A stretch of 64,000 bases of DNA from UBA1952 sp965246765 (GCA_965246765.1 CBDFFJ010000005.1:868001-932000); one strand, 5' to 3'. Counted from the first letter of the stretch, positions 1-9,236 are shown. Numbers and translations: made by a program. The notes: generated by a model not told the origin, from the letters alone.

Positions 1-26
1 TACGTACCTTCGCGCTCGCTCTGAAT

Positions 27-52
27 AGCCCTTACTCCAAAAGGGCTTTTTT
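27..52 (+). terminator. Rho-independent terminator of the gene upstream of the window
   Basis: A 7-bp perfect stem (AGCCCTT with AAGGGCT) and a 7-nt loop are followed by six T residues. It sits just before typA and most likely ends a plus-strand gene lying left of the window. Confidence 0.75.
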
Positions 53-72
53 ATTGCTTTAATGCATTGAAA

Positions 73-1881
73 ATGAACTTAAGAAATATCGCGATCATCG
101 CGCACGTTGACCACGGAAAGACGACCCTCGTTGACAAAATCATTCACGCCACCAAAGTATTTCGTGATAATCAGGAAACCGGTGAGCTCATCATGGACAG
201 TAATGATCTGGAGCGTGAGCGTGGTATTACTATCCTGGCAAAAAACATATCAGTTACCTACAACGACACCAAAATCAACGTAATAGACACGCCCGGACAC
301 GCCGACTTCGGCGGTGAGGTGGAGCGCGTGTTGAAGATGGCCGATGGCGTGCTGCTGCTTGTCGATGCCTTTGAAGGTCCCATGCCCCAAACACGCTTCG
401 TTTTGCAAAAAGCATTGAATCTCGGTTTGCATCCCATAGTAATCATCAACAAAGTTGATAAGCCTAACTGCCGCCCTGATGAGGTGCATGATGCTGTATT
501 CGAGCTATTCTTCCAGCTGGACGCCACGGAGGAACAGCTGAATTTCCCAACGCTGTATGGATCTGCCAAGCAGGGCTGGTACAATACCTCGCTTACGCCA
601 ACCGACAACATCAATGCAGTGATGGACATGATTATCACGCATGTGCCGGAGCCATCGCGCGCTGAAGGAACGCTGCAACTGCAGATCACTTCGCTGGACT
701 ACTCCAACTTCCTGGGGCGTATTGCAATTGGTAAGGTGACGCGAGGCACAGTATCCGAAGGCCAGAACATTCAACTATGTAAGCTGGACGGCTCTATGAT
801 GCGCGGTAAGGTAAAGGAGCTGTATGTATTTGAAGGAATGGGCAAGAAGAAAGTCTCTGAAGTCTCTGCCGGCGATATCTGTGCGGCTGTTGGCATTGAG
901 GATTTTCAGATTGGCGAGACAATAGCTGACTTTGAAAATCCTGAGGCGCTTGAGGTTACTGCTATTGATGAGCCTACTATGAACATGCAGTTCTCCATCA
1001 ACAACTCTCCCTTTTATGGCCGAGAGGGCAAGTTTGTAACTTCCCGAAACATTCGCGACCGTCTCTACAAAGAGCTGGAGAAAAACCTTGCGCTTCGCGT
1101 TCAGGATACAGACGATGCCGACAAGTTTCTTGTTTTTGGCCGTGGCATTCTGCACCTTTCTGTTCTGGTGGAAACTATGCGCCGTGAGGGCTATGAGCTT
1201 ACTGTAGGCCAGCCGCAAGTAATTGTCAAGGAAATAGACGGCCGCAAATGTGAGCCTTATGAAACTCTGGTAGTAGATGTACCAGCGGAGTCATCCGGCA
1301 AAGTCATTGACCTCGTTACGCAACGCAAGGGCGAAATGCTGGTGATGGAGACCAAAGGCGAAATGCAACACCTGGAGTTTGATATTCCTAGCCGAGGTAT
1401 GATAGGCCTGCGCTCCAATATGCTCACCGCCACCGCCGGCGAAGCGGTGATGGCCCACCGTTTCCGCGAATACAAGCCTTGGAAGGGAAACATTCCCGGC
1501 CGTAACAATGGCGTGCTCATTTCCAAGTTTACCGGCAGCACCACCGCTTATTCTATTGATAAGCTCCAAGACCGGGGCGCCTTCTTTATAGACCCGGGAG
1601 AAGAAGTGTATGCTGGCCAGATTATTGCCGAAAACATTAAGCCCGGAGATCTGAACGTAAATGCCATTGAAGGAAAGAAGCTTACCAATCACCGGGCTTC
1701 CGGCTCGGATGGCGCCGCTTCTATCACTCCTAAGATTCAAATGACTCTGGAAGAATGCATGGAATACATTCAGCAAGACGAGTGCATTGAAATCACGCCG
1801 CAAAGCATCAGGCTGCGCAAGATTATGCTGGATGAGAATGACCGTACCAAGTACTCTAAAATGATGAAGGCCGAAGCCTGA
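73..1881 (+). CDS. typA: Ribosome-associated GTPase TypA/BipA
   Basis: This is a translational GTPase of the TypA/BipA family, which binds the 70S ribosome and helps 50S assembly and stress or cold adaptation. All GTP-binding motifs are visible: AHVDHGKT (residues 10-17), the RERGITI switch (48-54), DTPGH (72-76) and NKVD (126-129). They are followed by the EF-G-like domains II, III and V and the BipA-specific C-terminal domain. The length of 602 aa is normal for the family. The reading frame opens at a TTG at 67, but the ATG at 73 gives the canonical MNLRNIAIIAHVDHGKT start and is preferred. The gene ends in a strong bidirectional terminator and stands alone. Confidence 0.97.
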   Translation: MNLRNIAIIAHVDHGKTTLVDKIIHATKVFRDNQETGELIMDSNDLERERGITILAKNISVTYNDTKINVIDTPGHADFGGEVERVLKMADGVLLLVDAFEGPMPQTRFVLQKALNLGLHPIVIINKVDKPNCRPDEVHDAVFELFFQLDATEEQLNFPTLYGSAKQGWYNTSLTPTDNINAVMDMIITHVPEPSRAEGTLQLQITSLDYSNFLGRIAIGKVTRGTVSEGQNIQLCKLDGSMMRGKVKELYVFEGMGKKKVSEVSAGDICAAVGIEDFQIGETIADFENPEALEVTAIDEPTMNMQFSINNSPFYGREGKFVTSRNIRDRLYKELEKNLALRVQDTDDADKFLVFGRGILHLSVLVETMRREGYELTVGQPQVIVKEIDGRKCEPYETLVVDVPAESSGKVIDLVTQRKGEMLVMETKGEMQHLEFDIPSRGMIGLRSNMLTATAGEAVMAHRFREYKPWKGNIPGRNNGVLISKFTGSTTAYSIDKLQDRGAFFIDPGEEVYAGQIIAENIKPGDLNVNAIEGKKLTNHRASGSDGAASITPKIQMTLEECMEYIQQDECIEITPQSIRLRKIMLDENDRTKYSKMMKAEA

Positions 1882-1897
1882 TTCAATTAACTGTTAT

Positions 1898-1934
1898 AAA
1901 AAGGGGAAGGAGATTTAATCTCCTTCCCCTTTTT
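1898..1934. terminator. Bidirectional terminator between typA and the small peptide genes
   Basis: Two perfect 18-nt arms flank a single central base, with an A-run on the left and a T-run on the right. It can therefore end typA on the plus strand and the convergent peptide operon on the minus strand. Confidence 0.9.
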
Positions 1935-1953
1935 ATACAAGACTCCTCGCTCT

Positions 1954-2151
1954 TTACACACAGTATTGAGGGGGCAGATTGTCGCCGCCTGCAGGGGGCG
2001 TATATGGCCCGCCATCATTCCTGGGATCAGGCATACCGCCGGATTCTAATATAGTAGGGTCTGCGATGTTGCCCTTATACTCCGTTTCATCGGGGCTAGA
2101 GCCCCCATTAGTTTTCAGCTGCTCCAGCTCATTCAGTTCGGTCGTTTTCAT
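1954..2151 (-). CDS. Small peptide with double-glycine-type leader (paralogue 2)
   Basis: A 65-aa peptide beginning MKTTELNELEQLKTNGG, which looks like a double-glycine leader: Leu at -12, Glu at -8 and GG at -2/-1. The predicted mature part is hydrophilic, rich in Gly, Pro, Asp and Asn, has one Cys next to the C-terminus, and contains a YTPPAGG motif close to the YTPGG of its upstream neighbour. Leaders of this type are cut by C39-peptidase ABC transporters during export of bacteriocins, pheromones and modified peptides. No such transporter or modifying enzyme lies in the window. The gene is 33 bp downstream of its paralogue on the same strand, so the two are probably co-transcribed. That it is a real gene rests on the paralogy and shared leader; its function is not known. 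Confidence 0.72.
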   Translation of the reverse strand: MKTTELNELEQLKTNGGSSPDETEYKGNIADPTILESGGMPDPRNDGGPYTPPAGGDNLPPQYCV

Positions 2152-2184
2152 AATCGTGCTTTTGATGTTATTGGGAAAGGTTTT

Positions 2185-2391
2185 TTAAAGGCGCGTATTA
2201 CCATCGGCCTGTCCGCCGGGCGTGTAATAATCCACTCCGGGTTCTATCATGCTGCCATCTGCTCCTATTGGCGCGAGTTCATCGCTGCCGTTGTCGGCAT
2301 ACTTACCATCATAAGCCTGACCAGCCGGCATTACGCAGGCGCCACCATTAATTTGTGCTTGTTCTTGCCTATTCAGTTCTATAGTTTTCAT
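2185..2391 (-). CDS. Small peptide with double-glycine-type leader (paralogue 1)
   Basis: A 68-aa peptide with the leader MKTIELNRQEQAQINGG. It fits the classical double-glycine pattern closely: Leu at -12, Glu at -8, Ile at -4, Gly-Gly at -2/-1. The mature part starts with Ala-Cys and is acidic and Gly-rich, with a YYTPGG motif shared with the next gene downstream. It is the first gene of a two-gene minus-strand unit that ends at the bidirectional terminator after typA. It resembles the loosely defined Bacteroidota GG-leader natural-product precursors, but no maturation or export gene is next to it. Whether it is antibacterial, a signal or something else cannot be read from the sequence. Confidence 0.75.
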   Translation of the reverse strand: MKTIELNRQEQAQINGGACVMPAGQAYDGKYADNGSDELAPIGADGSMIEPGVDYYTPGGQADGNTRL

Positions 2392-2638
2392 ATGGTTAGG
2401 GTTTTATAAGAATATCTTTAAAAGCGCGCCAGCACAGAAAAAAGTTTTCTTAACACTGGGCTTGAGGTAGCACAAGAATGCAAAAGCAGCGGATGTAATC
2501 CTTGCTCTGTCATCCATCTCACGGCCCAATCTTAATAAACTTTTACACTGCGCAATTGTGTAGCCTAATTAGCGTCCCAAAGACATTGTCTATTTTTATG
2601 GCTGCTTTGCACGACAAAGTAAAAATGTAGTTCCACGT

Positions 2639-4600
2639 ATGGATGCCATTACTCCAGGTCCTCTTCTCGCACAAATAGGGATCCCCGCAGATTTGCGGAA
2701 AATGTCTGTGGAACAACTGCCACAAGTTGCTTCTGAGCTCCGACAGTACATCATAGACATTGTGAGCATTTACGGAGGGCACTTCGGCGCCAGTCTGGGT
2801 GTGGTAGAGCTAACGGTTGCATTGCATTGGGCCGTCAATACTCCGGACGACCAGCTTGTATGGGACGTTGGTCACCAGGCATACGGCCACAAAATACTGA
2901 CTGGTCGCCGCGAGCAGTTTCACACCAATAGAAAGTACGGCGGCCTGTCAGGCTTCCCGAAGCGAAGCGAGAGCGAGTACGACGCCTTTGGCGTGGGCCA
3001 TTCCTCCACCAGCATTTCCGCCGCGCTTGGAATGGCAATAGCAAGCAAGCTGAAAGGTCAGACCGAAAGACAGCATGTAGCAGTAATAGGCGATGGCGCT
3101 ATGACCGCAGGCCTGCCTTTTGAAGCCTTAAATCATGCGGGTGTAAGTGGGAGTAACGTGCTGGTCATCCTAAATGACAACAACATGAGCATTGACCCCA
3201 ACGTGGGCGCGCTCAAAGAATACCTGACGGACATCACCACGTCAAAAACGTGGAACCACATTCGTGAGGATGTGTGGAAAGTGTTGGGTAAGCTGCCTAA
3301 TCCGCGCTTTCACAGAAAGATGGCAGGGCGCCTCGAGGCTTCGCTGAAGGGAATGGTAAGCGGCAGCTCTAATCTTTTTGAGGCGCTCGGAATGCGCTAT
3401 TTCGGCCCGATTGACGGGCACAACGTCACGAAGCTGGCAGAGACTATCAAAGACCTGAAGGCAATCCCCGGCCCTAAGCTGCTGCATATAAAAACGGTAA
3501 AAGGCAAGGGTTACGAGCTGGCCGAGAAAGACCAAACACTATGGCACGCGCCCGGCACTTTTGATAAGATTACGGGCATCATTAATAAGAAAGTGGTAAC
3601 TGTGCCTGAGCCGCCAAAGTATCAGGATGTATTTGGCTGGAGCATCATTGAGCTTGCTGAGGCAAATGATAAAATCATGGGGATTACGCCGGCCATGCCA
3701 TCCGGCTGCTCACTGAAGTACATGATGGCCGCCATGCCCGACCGCGCCATAGACGTAGGTATTGCTGAACAACACGCCGTAACGCTCTCCGCCGGCCTCG
3801 CAACGCAGGGGATGAAGGTGTTCTGCAACATCTATTCATCATTCATGCAGCGCGCTTACGATATGGTCATTCACGACGTGGCTATCCAGAAATTGCCGGT
3901 AATCTTCTGCCTTGACAGAGGCGGCTTAGTGGGAGATGACGGCCCCACGCACCACGGCGCTTACGATCTGTCGTATATGCGTTGCATTCCCTATATGGTA
4001 GTCAGCGCTCCAATGAATGAAAGCGAGTTGCGCAACCTTATGTACACGGCCCAGCTTGATGAAACGGACGTCCCGTTTTCCATCCGCTATCCCCGCGGAC
4101 AAGGCGTAATGCCCGACTGGAAAACGCCATTTGAAAAGATTGAAATAGGAACCGGCCGGATGATAAGCGACGGGGAGGAGGTCGCCATCCTGACGATAGG
4201 CCATCCCGGCAACTTTGCGGTGGAAGCCTGCAAGATGCTGAAGGCGGATGGTCTGCAACCGGCCCATTACGATATGCGCTTCGTGAAACCGCTGGACGAG
4301 GCGCTGCTCCATGAAATAGGAGGCCGTTTTTCCAGGATTATTACCGTTGAAGACGGAACGGTCGTGGGCGGCTTCGGCTCGGCAGTGCTTGAGTTTTTCT
4401 CAGTCCATGGCTACACGCCGGAACTGAAAATGCTCGGCATCCCCGACCGGATCGTTGAGCACGGCAAGCCGGAGGAGCTTCAAAGGGAGTGCGGCTTTGA
4501 CGCTGCGGGAATTTGCAAAACAGTGCGGGAGATGATGGGCATAACGCTTGCCGGCAAAGAAGATGCAATCGTTTTTCAAAAAGGGAACTTGCTCAATTAG
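2639..4600 (+). CDS. dxs: 1-deoxy-D-xylulose-5-phosphate synthase
   Basis: The enzyme condenses pyruvate and glyceraldehyde-3-phosphate to DXP, the first step of the MEP isoprenoid pathway, using thiamine diphosphate. The ThDP-binding motif runs from GDG (151-153) to NDN (179-181), the substrate-site GGHFGASLG lies near residue 47, and AEQHAV of the pyrimidine-binding domain and the C-terminal transketolase domain follow. The 653-aa length is typical (about 620-650). The ATG at 2639 gives a short N-terminus before the conserved LRKMSVEQLPQVASELR stretch. It stands alone between a divergent peptide operon and a strong terminator. Confidence 0.97.
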   Translation: MDAITPGPLLAQIGIPADLRKMSVEQLPQVASELRQYIIDIVSIYGGHFGASLGVVELTVALHWAVNTPDDQLVWDVGHQAYGHKILTGRREQFHTNRKYGGLSGFPKRSESEYDAFGVGHSSTSISAALGMAIASKLKGQTERQHVAVIGDGAMTAGLPFEALNHAGVSGSNVLVILNDNNMSIDPNVGALKEYLTDITTSKTWNHIREDVWKVLGKLPNPRFHRKMAGRLEASLKGMVSGSSNLFEALGMRYFGPIDGHNVTKLAETIKDLKAIPGPKLLHIKTVKGKGYELAEKDQTLWHAPGTFDKITGIINKKVVTVPEPPKYQDVFGWSIIELAEANDKIMGITPAMPSGCSLKYMMAAMPDRAIDVGIAEQHAVTLSAGLATQGMKVFCNIYSSFMQRAYDMVIHDVAIQKLPVIFCLDRGGLVGDDGPTHHGAYDLSYMRCIPYMVVSAPMNESELRNLMYTAQLDETDVPFSIRYPRGQGVMPDWKTPFEKIEIGTGRMISDGEEVAILTIGHPGNFAVEACKMLKADGLQPAHYDMRFVKPLDEALLHEIGGRFSRIITVEDGTVVGGFGSAVLEFFSVHGYTPELKMLGIPDRIVEHGKPEELQRECGFDAAGICKTVREMMGITLAGKEDAIVFQKGNLLN

Positions 4601-4633
4601 GTCTCAGACACCGCGTCAAAGACCTCTTCAAAC

Positions 4634-4669
4634 AAAAACATCCCGGCCTTTGAAAGCCGGGATGTTTTT
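4634..4669. terminator. Bidirectional terminator between dxs and the YciF-like gene
   Basis: A 14-bp perfect stem with an 8-nt loop, an A-run on the left and a T-run on the right lies between the convergent dxs and ferritin-like genes, so it can serve both. Confidence 0.9.
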
Positions 4670-4685
4670 ACTTTATATGAATGGT

Positions 4686-5267
4686 TTACTCCGACTTTGC
4701 CCCGTAGTTGATACCACTCTCAGCAATGAGCGTCAACATGCTGTCGGCCTCTTTTTCCTCGGTGAGCGTAGCCTGCAGCAGGCCGGCTACCTCACGCAGG
4801 TTGAGCGTTTGCGCCAGCTGCTTTAGTCCGCCGTATGTGGCGATTTCATAATGCTCCACCTTTTGCGCGGCGAGCACAAGCCCTACATCACGGGTAATGG
4901 AGCCGTCTTCTGTTTCGGCAATGATGCTCTCTCCTTCTTCAGTAATGCCGGCCATCGCCTCGCACTTCTTCGCCTGCGCACTTTCACCGACATAAGAGAA
5001 GGCCATTTCCAGTCGCTTCACATGGTTTTGGGTTACAGCCAGGTGATCGGTAAAAGCCGCCTTCAGTTTTTCGGTGGTCGTGGCAGCGGCCATTTTAGGC
5101 AATGTTGCAACAAGGTGCTGCTCGGCCCAGTAGATGTCTTTTAGCTCTTCAATAAAAAATTCGCGGAGCTTGCTGTAATGCGGCGAGTCTTCGCTGAGGC
5201 CGAAGGTGGTTACGCGATCTACCTGTGATTCGTGGGCGATTGCATGCTTTTCAGGGTTTTCTTTCAT
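4686..5267 (-). CDS. Ferritin-like protein of the YciE/YciF (DUF892) family
   Basis: A 193-aa protein with the DUF892 four-helix ferritin-like fold: LREFFIEELKDIYWAEQHL near residue 34, then helices containing F-x-x-H-L, QVEH-type (QKVEHYEIATYGGL) and EEKEAD motifs that supply metal-binding Glu and His residues. Family members are induced by osmotic, oxidative or general stress in other bacteria, and some bind di-iron; the physiological role is poorly known. It has about 30 extra residues before the domain. The protein is cytosolic, with no signal peptide. It stands alone, convergent with dxs. Confidence 0.9.
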   Translation of the reverse strand: MKENPEKHAIAHESQVDRVTTFGLSEDSPHYSKLREFFIEELKDIYWAEQHLVATLPKMAAATTTEKLKAAFTDHLAVTQNHVKRLEMAFSYVGESAQAKKCEAMAGITEEGESIIAETEDGSITRDVGLVLAAQKVEHYEIATYGGLKQLAQTLNLREVAGLLQATLTEEKEADSMLTLIAESGINYGAKSE

Positions 5268-5367
5268 GGCAGTAATTGAGTTTTTGTGCGTTTGCGAGGG
5301 ACTAAAGACTATGCCAATGAATGAATAAGTAAAGGCCAGCTATTATCTTTCGCGGCAAAGGCAAATC

Positions 5368-6066
5368 ATGCAGACTTATAACGTCACTTTTTCCCGCAAT
5401 TATGTGGTGGTTCTGATCCTCGTTCTCATGCCGCTGTCGGTGGTAGCCGTCTTCCTTTCGTTGCTGTTTTCAATTGACAATTTGCCTGACTGGGCGGTTC
5501 TGCTTGCATCTTTCTCCCTGATCGGGGTTTCCTTAGGCGCAGTGCTGCTGACATTGAAAAAATGGGGAACAGTTCCTGCGAAGGTGGATATGGATGCGGA
5601 TGGTCTGAGCATTAAGCTGCAACGATGGTCGCCTTTTTACCCGCGCAGAAAATACAGCGGTCATTGGGATGGTCTGAGCAATGTGAGCACGAACTATGAT
5701 CCGCAGCATAACAAGCGCTTCTATCTGATTAGCTTCAAGAACTCTGCAACGGTAAGCATTGACCCGGGCGACAAGGCCACAGAAGATTCAGAGACGGTCT
5801 TTGGCACAGCGCTGCTCAGATACGTTGAAGACTATAATTCCACGCATAAATCGGCGCCGGAGACCCTGATTCGCCGCCGCGGCTTTTACGATGCATGGTG
5901 GGCAAAGGGATTGACGTATTGCTGCTATCTTTTTATAGCTGCCGCAATCGTCGGTTACTTCACCGACCGTGAGACATTTCCGCTCTGGCGGCTGATACAG
6001 GTGTTTTGCTTCAGCTCTTTGTGGATTGCTGCATATTATGCCAATAAGCGGCACAGCAAGGCATAA
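5368..6066 (+). CDS. Four-helix membrane protein, function unknown
   Basis: A 232-aa protein with two hydrophobic helices near the N-terminus (about 13-36 and 41-63), a soluble middle part of about 110 residues (70-180) with beta-rich character, and two further helices near 187-203 and 208-225. The layout resembles bacterial PH-like membrane proteins that carry a small soluble domain between helix pairs, but I do not recognise the family. It stands alone between the divergent ferritin-like gene and the convergent T9SS cargo gene. Confidence 0.7.
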   Translation: MQTYNVTFSRNYVVVLILVLMPLSVVAVFLSLLFSIDNLPDWAVLLASFSLIGVSLGAVLLTLKKWGTVPAKVDMDADGLSIKLQRWSPFYPRRKYSGHWDGLSNVSTNYDPQHNKRFYLISFKNSATVSIDPGDKATEDSETVFGTALLRYVEDYNSTHKSAPETLIRRRGFYDAWWAKGLTYCCYLFIAAAIVGYFTDRETFPLWRLIQVFCFSSLWIAAYYANKRHSKA

Positions 6067-6070
6067 AGAA

Positions 6071-6094
6071 AGCCGGCCCTTAACAGAGCCGGCT
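6071..6094 (-). terminator. Possible terminator of the T9SS cargo gene
   Basis: A 7-bp stem (AGCCGGC with GCCGGCT) is followed on the minus strand by TTTCTTT. The U-run is interrupted, so efficiency is uncertain. It overlaps a 12-bp palindrome AGAGCCGGCTCT. Confidence 0.45.
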
Positions 6095-6117
6095 CTAAGC
6101 AAAAGGTCATCTCCTCC

Positions 6118-7830
6118 CTATTGCTTTTCTATTTTCTGCGTCAGGGTGCCGGCACTGCCCTTTGCCTGCAGGTAGTAGATACCAGCCGGCATGCCTGCAA
6201 CACGCAGTATGTTTTCGCCGCGGGTCAAAGCTTGTTGAAGCATTACCTGCCCCAGGGCATTGCTCAATACCGCCTCATTCCAGCCATCGGTGCTAACCCG
6301 GACTGTTATAGCGTCCGTAGCAGGGTTCGGAAACATCTTAATACTTTCTGCGCTACCTGCGCCCGGAACACCGGCGGAAGACTGGATACGGCTGTACGCA
6401 TAGTTTGTAAGCACCACCGGATTACCGTCAAAATAGATCCCGGCGCGGTTTGGTGTAACAGTGCCTGCGGTAAGGGAACTCCGGAGCTTTATTGTAAAGC
6501 GTACCTGACCCTTATTGCGTGAAGGCACAGTCTTGTCTTCAAGATTGATATTAGCAAAGTCAAATTTCAGCACGTTGGCGCTGCCTGACTGATAGACGTA
6601 AGGGATTACGCGGTGCGTGCTGCCAAGCAAGGCAAAAGAACTCGCGTCAAGGTTAGACGACAGCGTGTCCTGAACCCGGACATTAAAGGCCGTGTCATTT
6701 CCAAGGTTCTCAAAATTGATGGTGTAGGTAAGCGTGCTTCCTGCCGCCACAGGGCCATCAGGCGATACTGACTTCTCGTTGGGGTCCCACGATGCTTTTA
6801 CGGTATCGCATTTGCTCCAGGTATTATTGGCCGGGTTTGCATCAGCGGTCGGAGCAATGACTGCGTAGTTACAGGCAGTGTCACCATTATTTGTTGTTGA
6901 CTTCGGGGTCAATGGGACATACAGGTAGGTGAAGTTCCAGTTGGCCATTCCGGTAATATTCCAGATAACCGTATTGCCGGATACGCTTGCAGGTGTAGGC
7001 GTAATACCTGAAGTTGTAATGTTGAACTTTGGACTTACATTGAGCGTTACCGTGCCGGTACCTGCGTTGCAAGTGCTGTTCGTTACATTGATGCCGATGT
7101 AGCTGGCGCCGGGCGATGTCGCGCCGCGCAATGCACGCCAGAGATAAAGCTGGTAATCGTAAGTAGGCGTAGTGCTGCAGCTAAACGCAAAATCTTTACC
7201 GCCTACGGCAAATGGACCGCCAGTATGCGTGTAAGTTATTTGTCCGGAAGCGGGGCAACTCTTTACATAGCCGGCAGGATTGCCCAACACCGTAAACTTA
7301 TAGACCGTCGGCCCGGCGCCACGCATCTTATATTGCCAGTAGCCGTTACCATAGACCGTATCAACCAGCACGCCCGCAGAATCCACCTGAATCTGCGCCA
7401 CGCTGCCTACCAGATGTTCGCCTAAATCCAGCGCGCAGTTTGCGTTGGCGTCAAGGTAAAGCCGCCCGCCAATGTAAACGCAGGCGTTGTTGACGCTTCT
7501 GCTGGCGGAGTCAATCCTGTTGCCTGAGCAGATAAGCACATGCTTGATCGTGTAGGTGCCGCCGGTAGTGTATTGATGGAAGAAGCTCGCGAGGTAAAGG
7601 CTGCCGCTCAATGATAAAGTGGCTGTGTCCGTCTTGGAGCCGTCACCGTGATTGATTTCCACTTTGCAGCCGCTGGCTGCGCCGCTGACCTGGACGCCGC
7701 TGCTTACAGTAGCGCCTATAGTTCCATTCGCGCAAGAGTCATACACGTAGCTGCTTTGGATGGTCTGGGCATTGGTGTGGGTAGCGGTCATTACGGCCAG
7801 TAAACCGGCAAGGGTAAGAATACGTTTCAT
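6118..7830 (-). CDS. Secreted protein with T9SS type A sorting domain
   Basis: A 570-aa surface or secreted protein. The frame opens further upstream, but the ATG at 7830 starts a clear signal peptide (MKRILTLAGLLAVMTATHTNAQ) and is preferred. The central part is built of Ig-like/SprB-like beta domains. Around residue 360 is the conserved DPNEKSVSPDGP start of the repeat domain that precedes many T9SS tails (INFENLGNDTAFNVRVQDTLS). The last about 75 residues form a type A sorting domain (MFPNPATDAITV, ending GIYYLQAKGSAG..QKIEKQ), which directs outer-membrane export and surface attachment by the type IX system. The passenger function is unknown. Confidence 0.88.
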   Translation of the reverse strand: MKRILTLAGLLAVMTATHTNAQTIQSSYVYDSCANGTIGATVSSGVQVSGAASGCKVEINHGDGSKTDTATLSLSGSLYLASFFHQYTTGGTYTIKHVLICSGNRIDSASRSVNNACVYIGGRLYLDANANCALDLGEHLVGSVAQIQVDSAGVLVDTVYGNGYWQYKMRGAGPTVYKFTVLGNPAGYVKSCPASGQITYTHTGGPFAVGGKDFAFSCSTTPTYDYQLYLWRALRGATSPGASYIGINVTNSTCNAGTGTVTLNVSPKFNITTSGITPTPASVSGNTVIWNITGMANWNFTYLYVPLTPKSTTNNGDTACNYAVIAPTADANPANNTWSKCDTVKASWDPNEKSVSPDGPVAAGSTLTYTINFENLGNDTAFNVRVQDTLSSNLDASSFALLGSTHRVIPYVYQSGSANVLKFDFANINLEDKTVPSRNKGQVRFTIKLRSSLTAGTVTPNRAGIYFDGNPVVLTNYAYSRIQSSAGVPGAGSAESIKMFPNPATDAITVRVSTDGWNEAVLSNALGQVMLQQALTRGENILRVAGMPAGIYYLQAKGSAGTLTQKIEKQ

Positions 7831-7975
7831 AGTCTCATTGGTATTGGGGTTAAAAAATTTGGTTCGGATGTACATAGCTTGACAACTGCTGTTGCTGAAA
7901 TGTTAGCAGGCAAACCCAAACTTTATTTTTTGCGGAACGCCCAACCGGAGTGGGTTCAGCCGCCGTCCGCGCATG

Positions 7976-7998
7976 AAAAAGCCGGCTGGTGGGCCGGC
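7976..7998 (-). terminator. Terminator of dnaN
   Basis: On the minus strand a GCCGGC/GCCGGC stem with a 6-nt loop is followed by five T residues, 26 bp after the dnaN stop. Confidence 0.8.
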
Positions 7999-8024
7999 AT
8001 AAGAGATCCATTTTCCGTTGAAAA

Positions 8025-9146
8025 CTACACCCCCACCATCAGCGGCATCAGCAGCATCAGTTCTTCTTCCCCATCCACCGCCTCTACAGGCCGGAAGATG
8101 CCCGCGCGTGTAGGCGTGCTTAGCTCAAGCTGTACATCGGAGCCGTCCATATTCGCAATCAGCTCCACCATCAGCTTGGCGTTGAAGGCAATCTTCATAT
8201 CCTCGCCGGTGTAGGAGCATGGCAGGCTTTCCTTGCCTTCGTAGGAAAAGTCAATGTCCTGCGCGGAAAGCTGAAGTGCGCTGCCTTTAATGTCCAGCAC
8301 CACCTGGTTGGTTGTCTTATTGGCAAAGACACTCACCCGGCGCAGAGCGCTCATAAAGTCAGCGCGGTTCACCGTCAGCTTATACGGATTGTCCTGCGGG
8401 ATAACGGCCTTATAGTCCGGGAAGCGCGCGTCAATCAGGCGGCAGCTCATATTGATGCGGCCAGAGTTGACGAACAGGTGACTGCTGTTATAGCTCAATT
8501 CCAGTTGCGTTTCATCGGCAGGAAGTGTCCCGCGAAGCTGTTGCAGCGGCTTGCGCGGCACCACAAAGCCATCAGCCTGCGGCGGTGCAACATCGTGCCT
8601 TGAAAACTGCACGAGCCGGTGCGCATCGGTAGAAACAAATGTCACTTTATCCGGCGCCAGCTCAAAGTAAACACCGGTCATGGCAGGCCGCAGCGTATCC
8701 GTGCTCACCGCGAAGAGCGTCTTATTAATGCTCTCAATCAGCGCTACAGACGGCATCGTAAAGGTTGTTGCATCGCCAGCCGCTGGCTCCTTCGGAAAGT
8801 CGTCCGCCTTTTCGCCGCCAATGCGGTACTTGCCTACTGATGAAGACATTTCAATGCTCAAATCCTTCTCTGAAATAGAGAAAGTAATCGGCTGCTCAGG
8901 CAGGTTCTTCAGATATTCCAGCAGGATTTTGGAGGGAATACAGATGCGCCCGTCGTCTTGCGCCTCACTTACATCCATCTGCACGCGCATCATTGTCTCC
9001 AAATCGGTAGCCGTTAGAGTCAGTGTATTGCCCTTTAGTTCAAACAGGAAATCTTCCAGCACGGAAAGGACAGTATTGGCAGAGATGACGCCGCCTATTG
9101 TCTGGAGGTTTTTGAGGAGGGATGTAGAGGTGACTATAAAGCGCAT
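8025..9146 (-). CDS. dnaN: DNA polymerase III beta subunit (sliding clamp)
   Basis: The ring-shaped processivity clamp of the replicative polymerase. The sequence shows the three tandem clamp folds, starting MRFIVTSTSLLKNLQTIGGVI, with conserved RPAMTGVYFEL and STDAHRLV in the second domain and the C-terminal LLMPLMV segment. The length of 373 aa is standard. The frame extends 25 codons upstream, but the ATG at 9146 gives the canonical start, and a promoter-like TATCTTTG box lies 26 bp upstream of it. No dnaA or recF is adjacent, which is common in Bacteroidota. Confidence 0.97.
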   Translation of the reverse strand: MRFIVTSTSLLKNLQTIGGVISANTVLSVLEDFLFELKGNTLTLTATDLETMMRVQMDVSEAQDDGRICIPSKILLEYLKNLPEQPITFSISEKDLSIEMSSSVGKYRIGGEKADDFPKEPAAGDATTFTMPSVALIESINKTLFAVSTDTLRPAMTGVYFELAPDKVTFVSTDAHRLVQFSRHDVAPPQADGFVVPRKPLQQLRGTLPADETQLELSYNSSHLFVNSGRINMSCRLIDARFPDYKAVIPQDNPYKLTVNRADFMSALRRVSVFANKTTNQVVLDIKGSALQLSAQDIDFSYEGKESLPCSYTGEDMKIAFNAKLMVELIANMDGSDVQLELSTPTRAGIFRPVEAVDGEEELMLLMPLMVGV

Positions 9147-9171
9147 TTTGAATGGTCGTTTTTGAAGAAGC

Positions 9172-9200
9172 CAAAGATAGGGGACGGGCAGGCACCCTAA
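9172..9200 (-). promoter_or_regulatory. Bacteroidota-type promoter of dnaN
   Basis: On the minus strand TATCTTTG matches the -7 consensus TAnnTTTG exactly, and TTA stands 18 nt upstream in place of the -33 TTG. The box lies 26 bp before the dnaN ATG, which supports the chosen start. Confidence 0.6.
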
Positions 9201-9236
9201 TTCCCGAGTTGTGCACAGCAACCGGGCACATCGGGT

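Noticed and set aside
2590..2610. Promoter for dxs at TATTTTTA or GCTTTG
   Set aside because: Neither is combined with a -33 TTG at proper distance, so the match is not better than chance in AT-rich spacer DNA.
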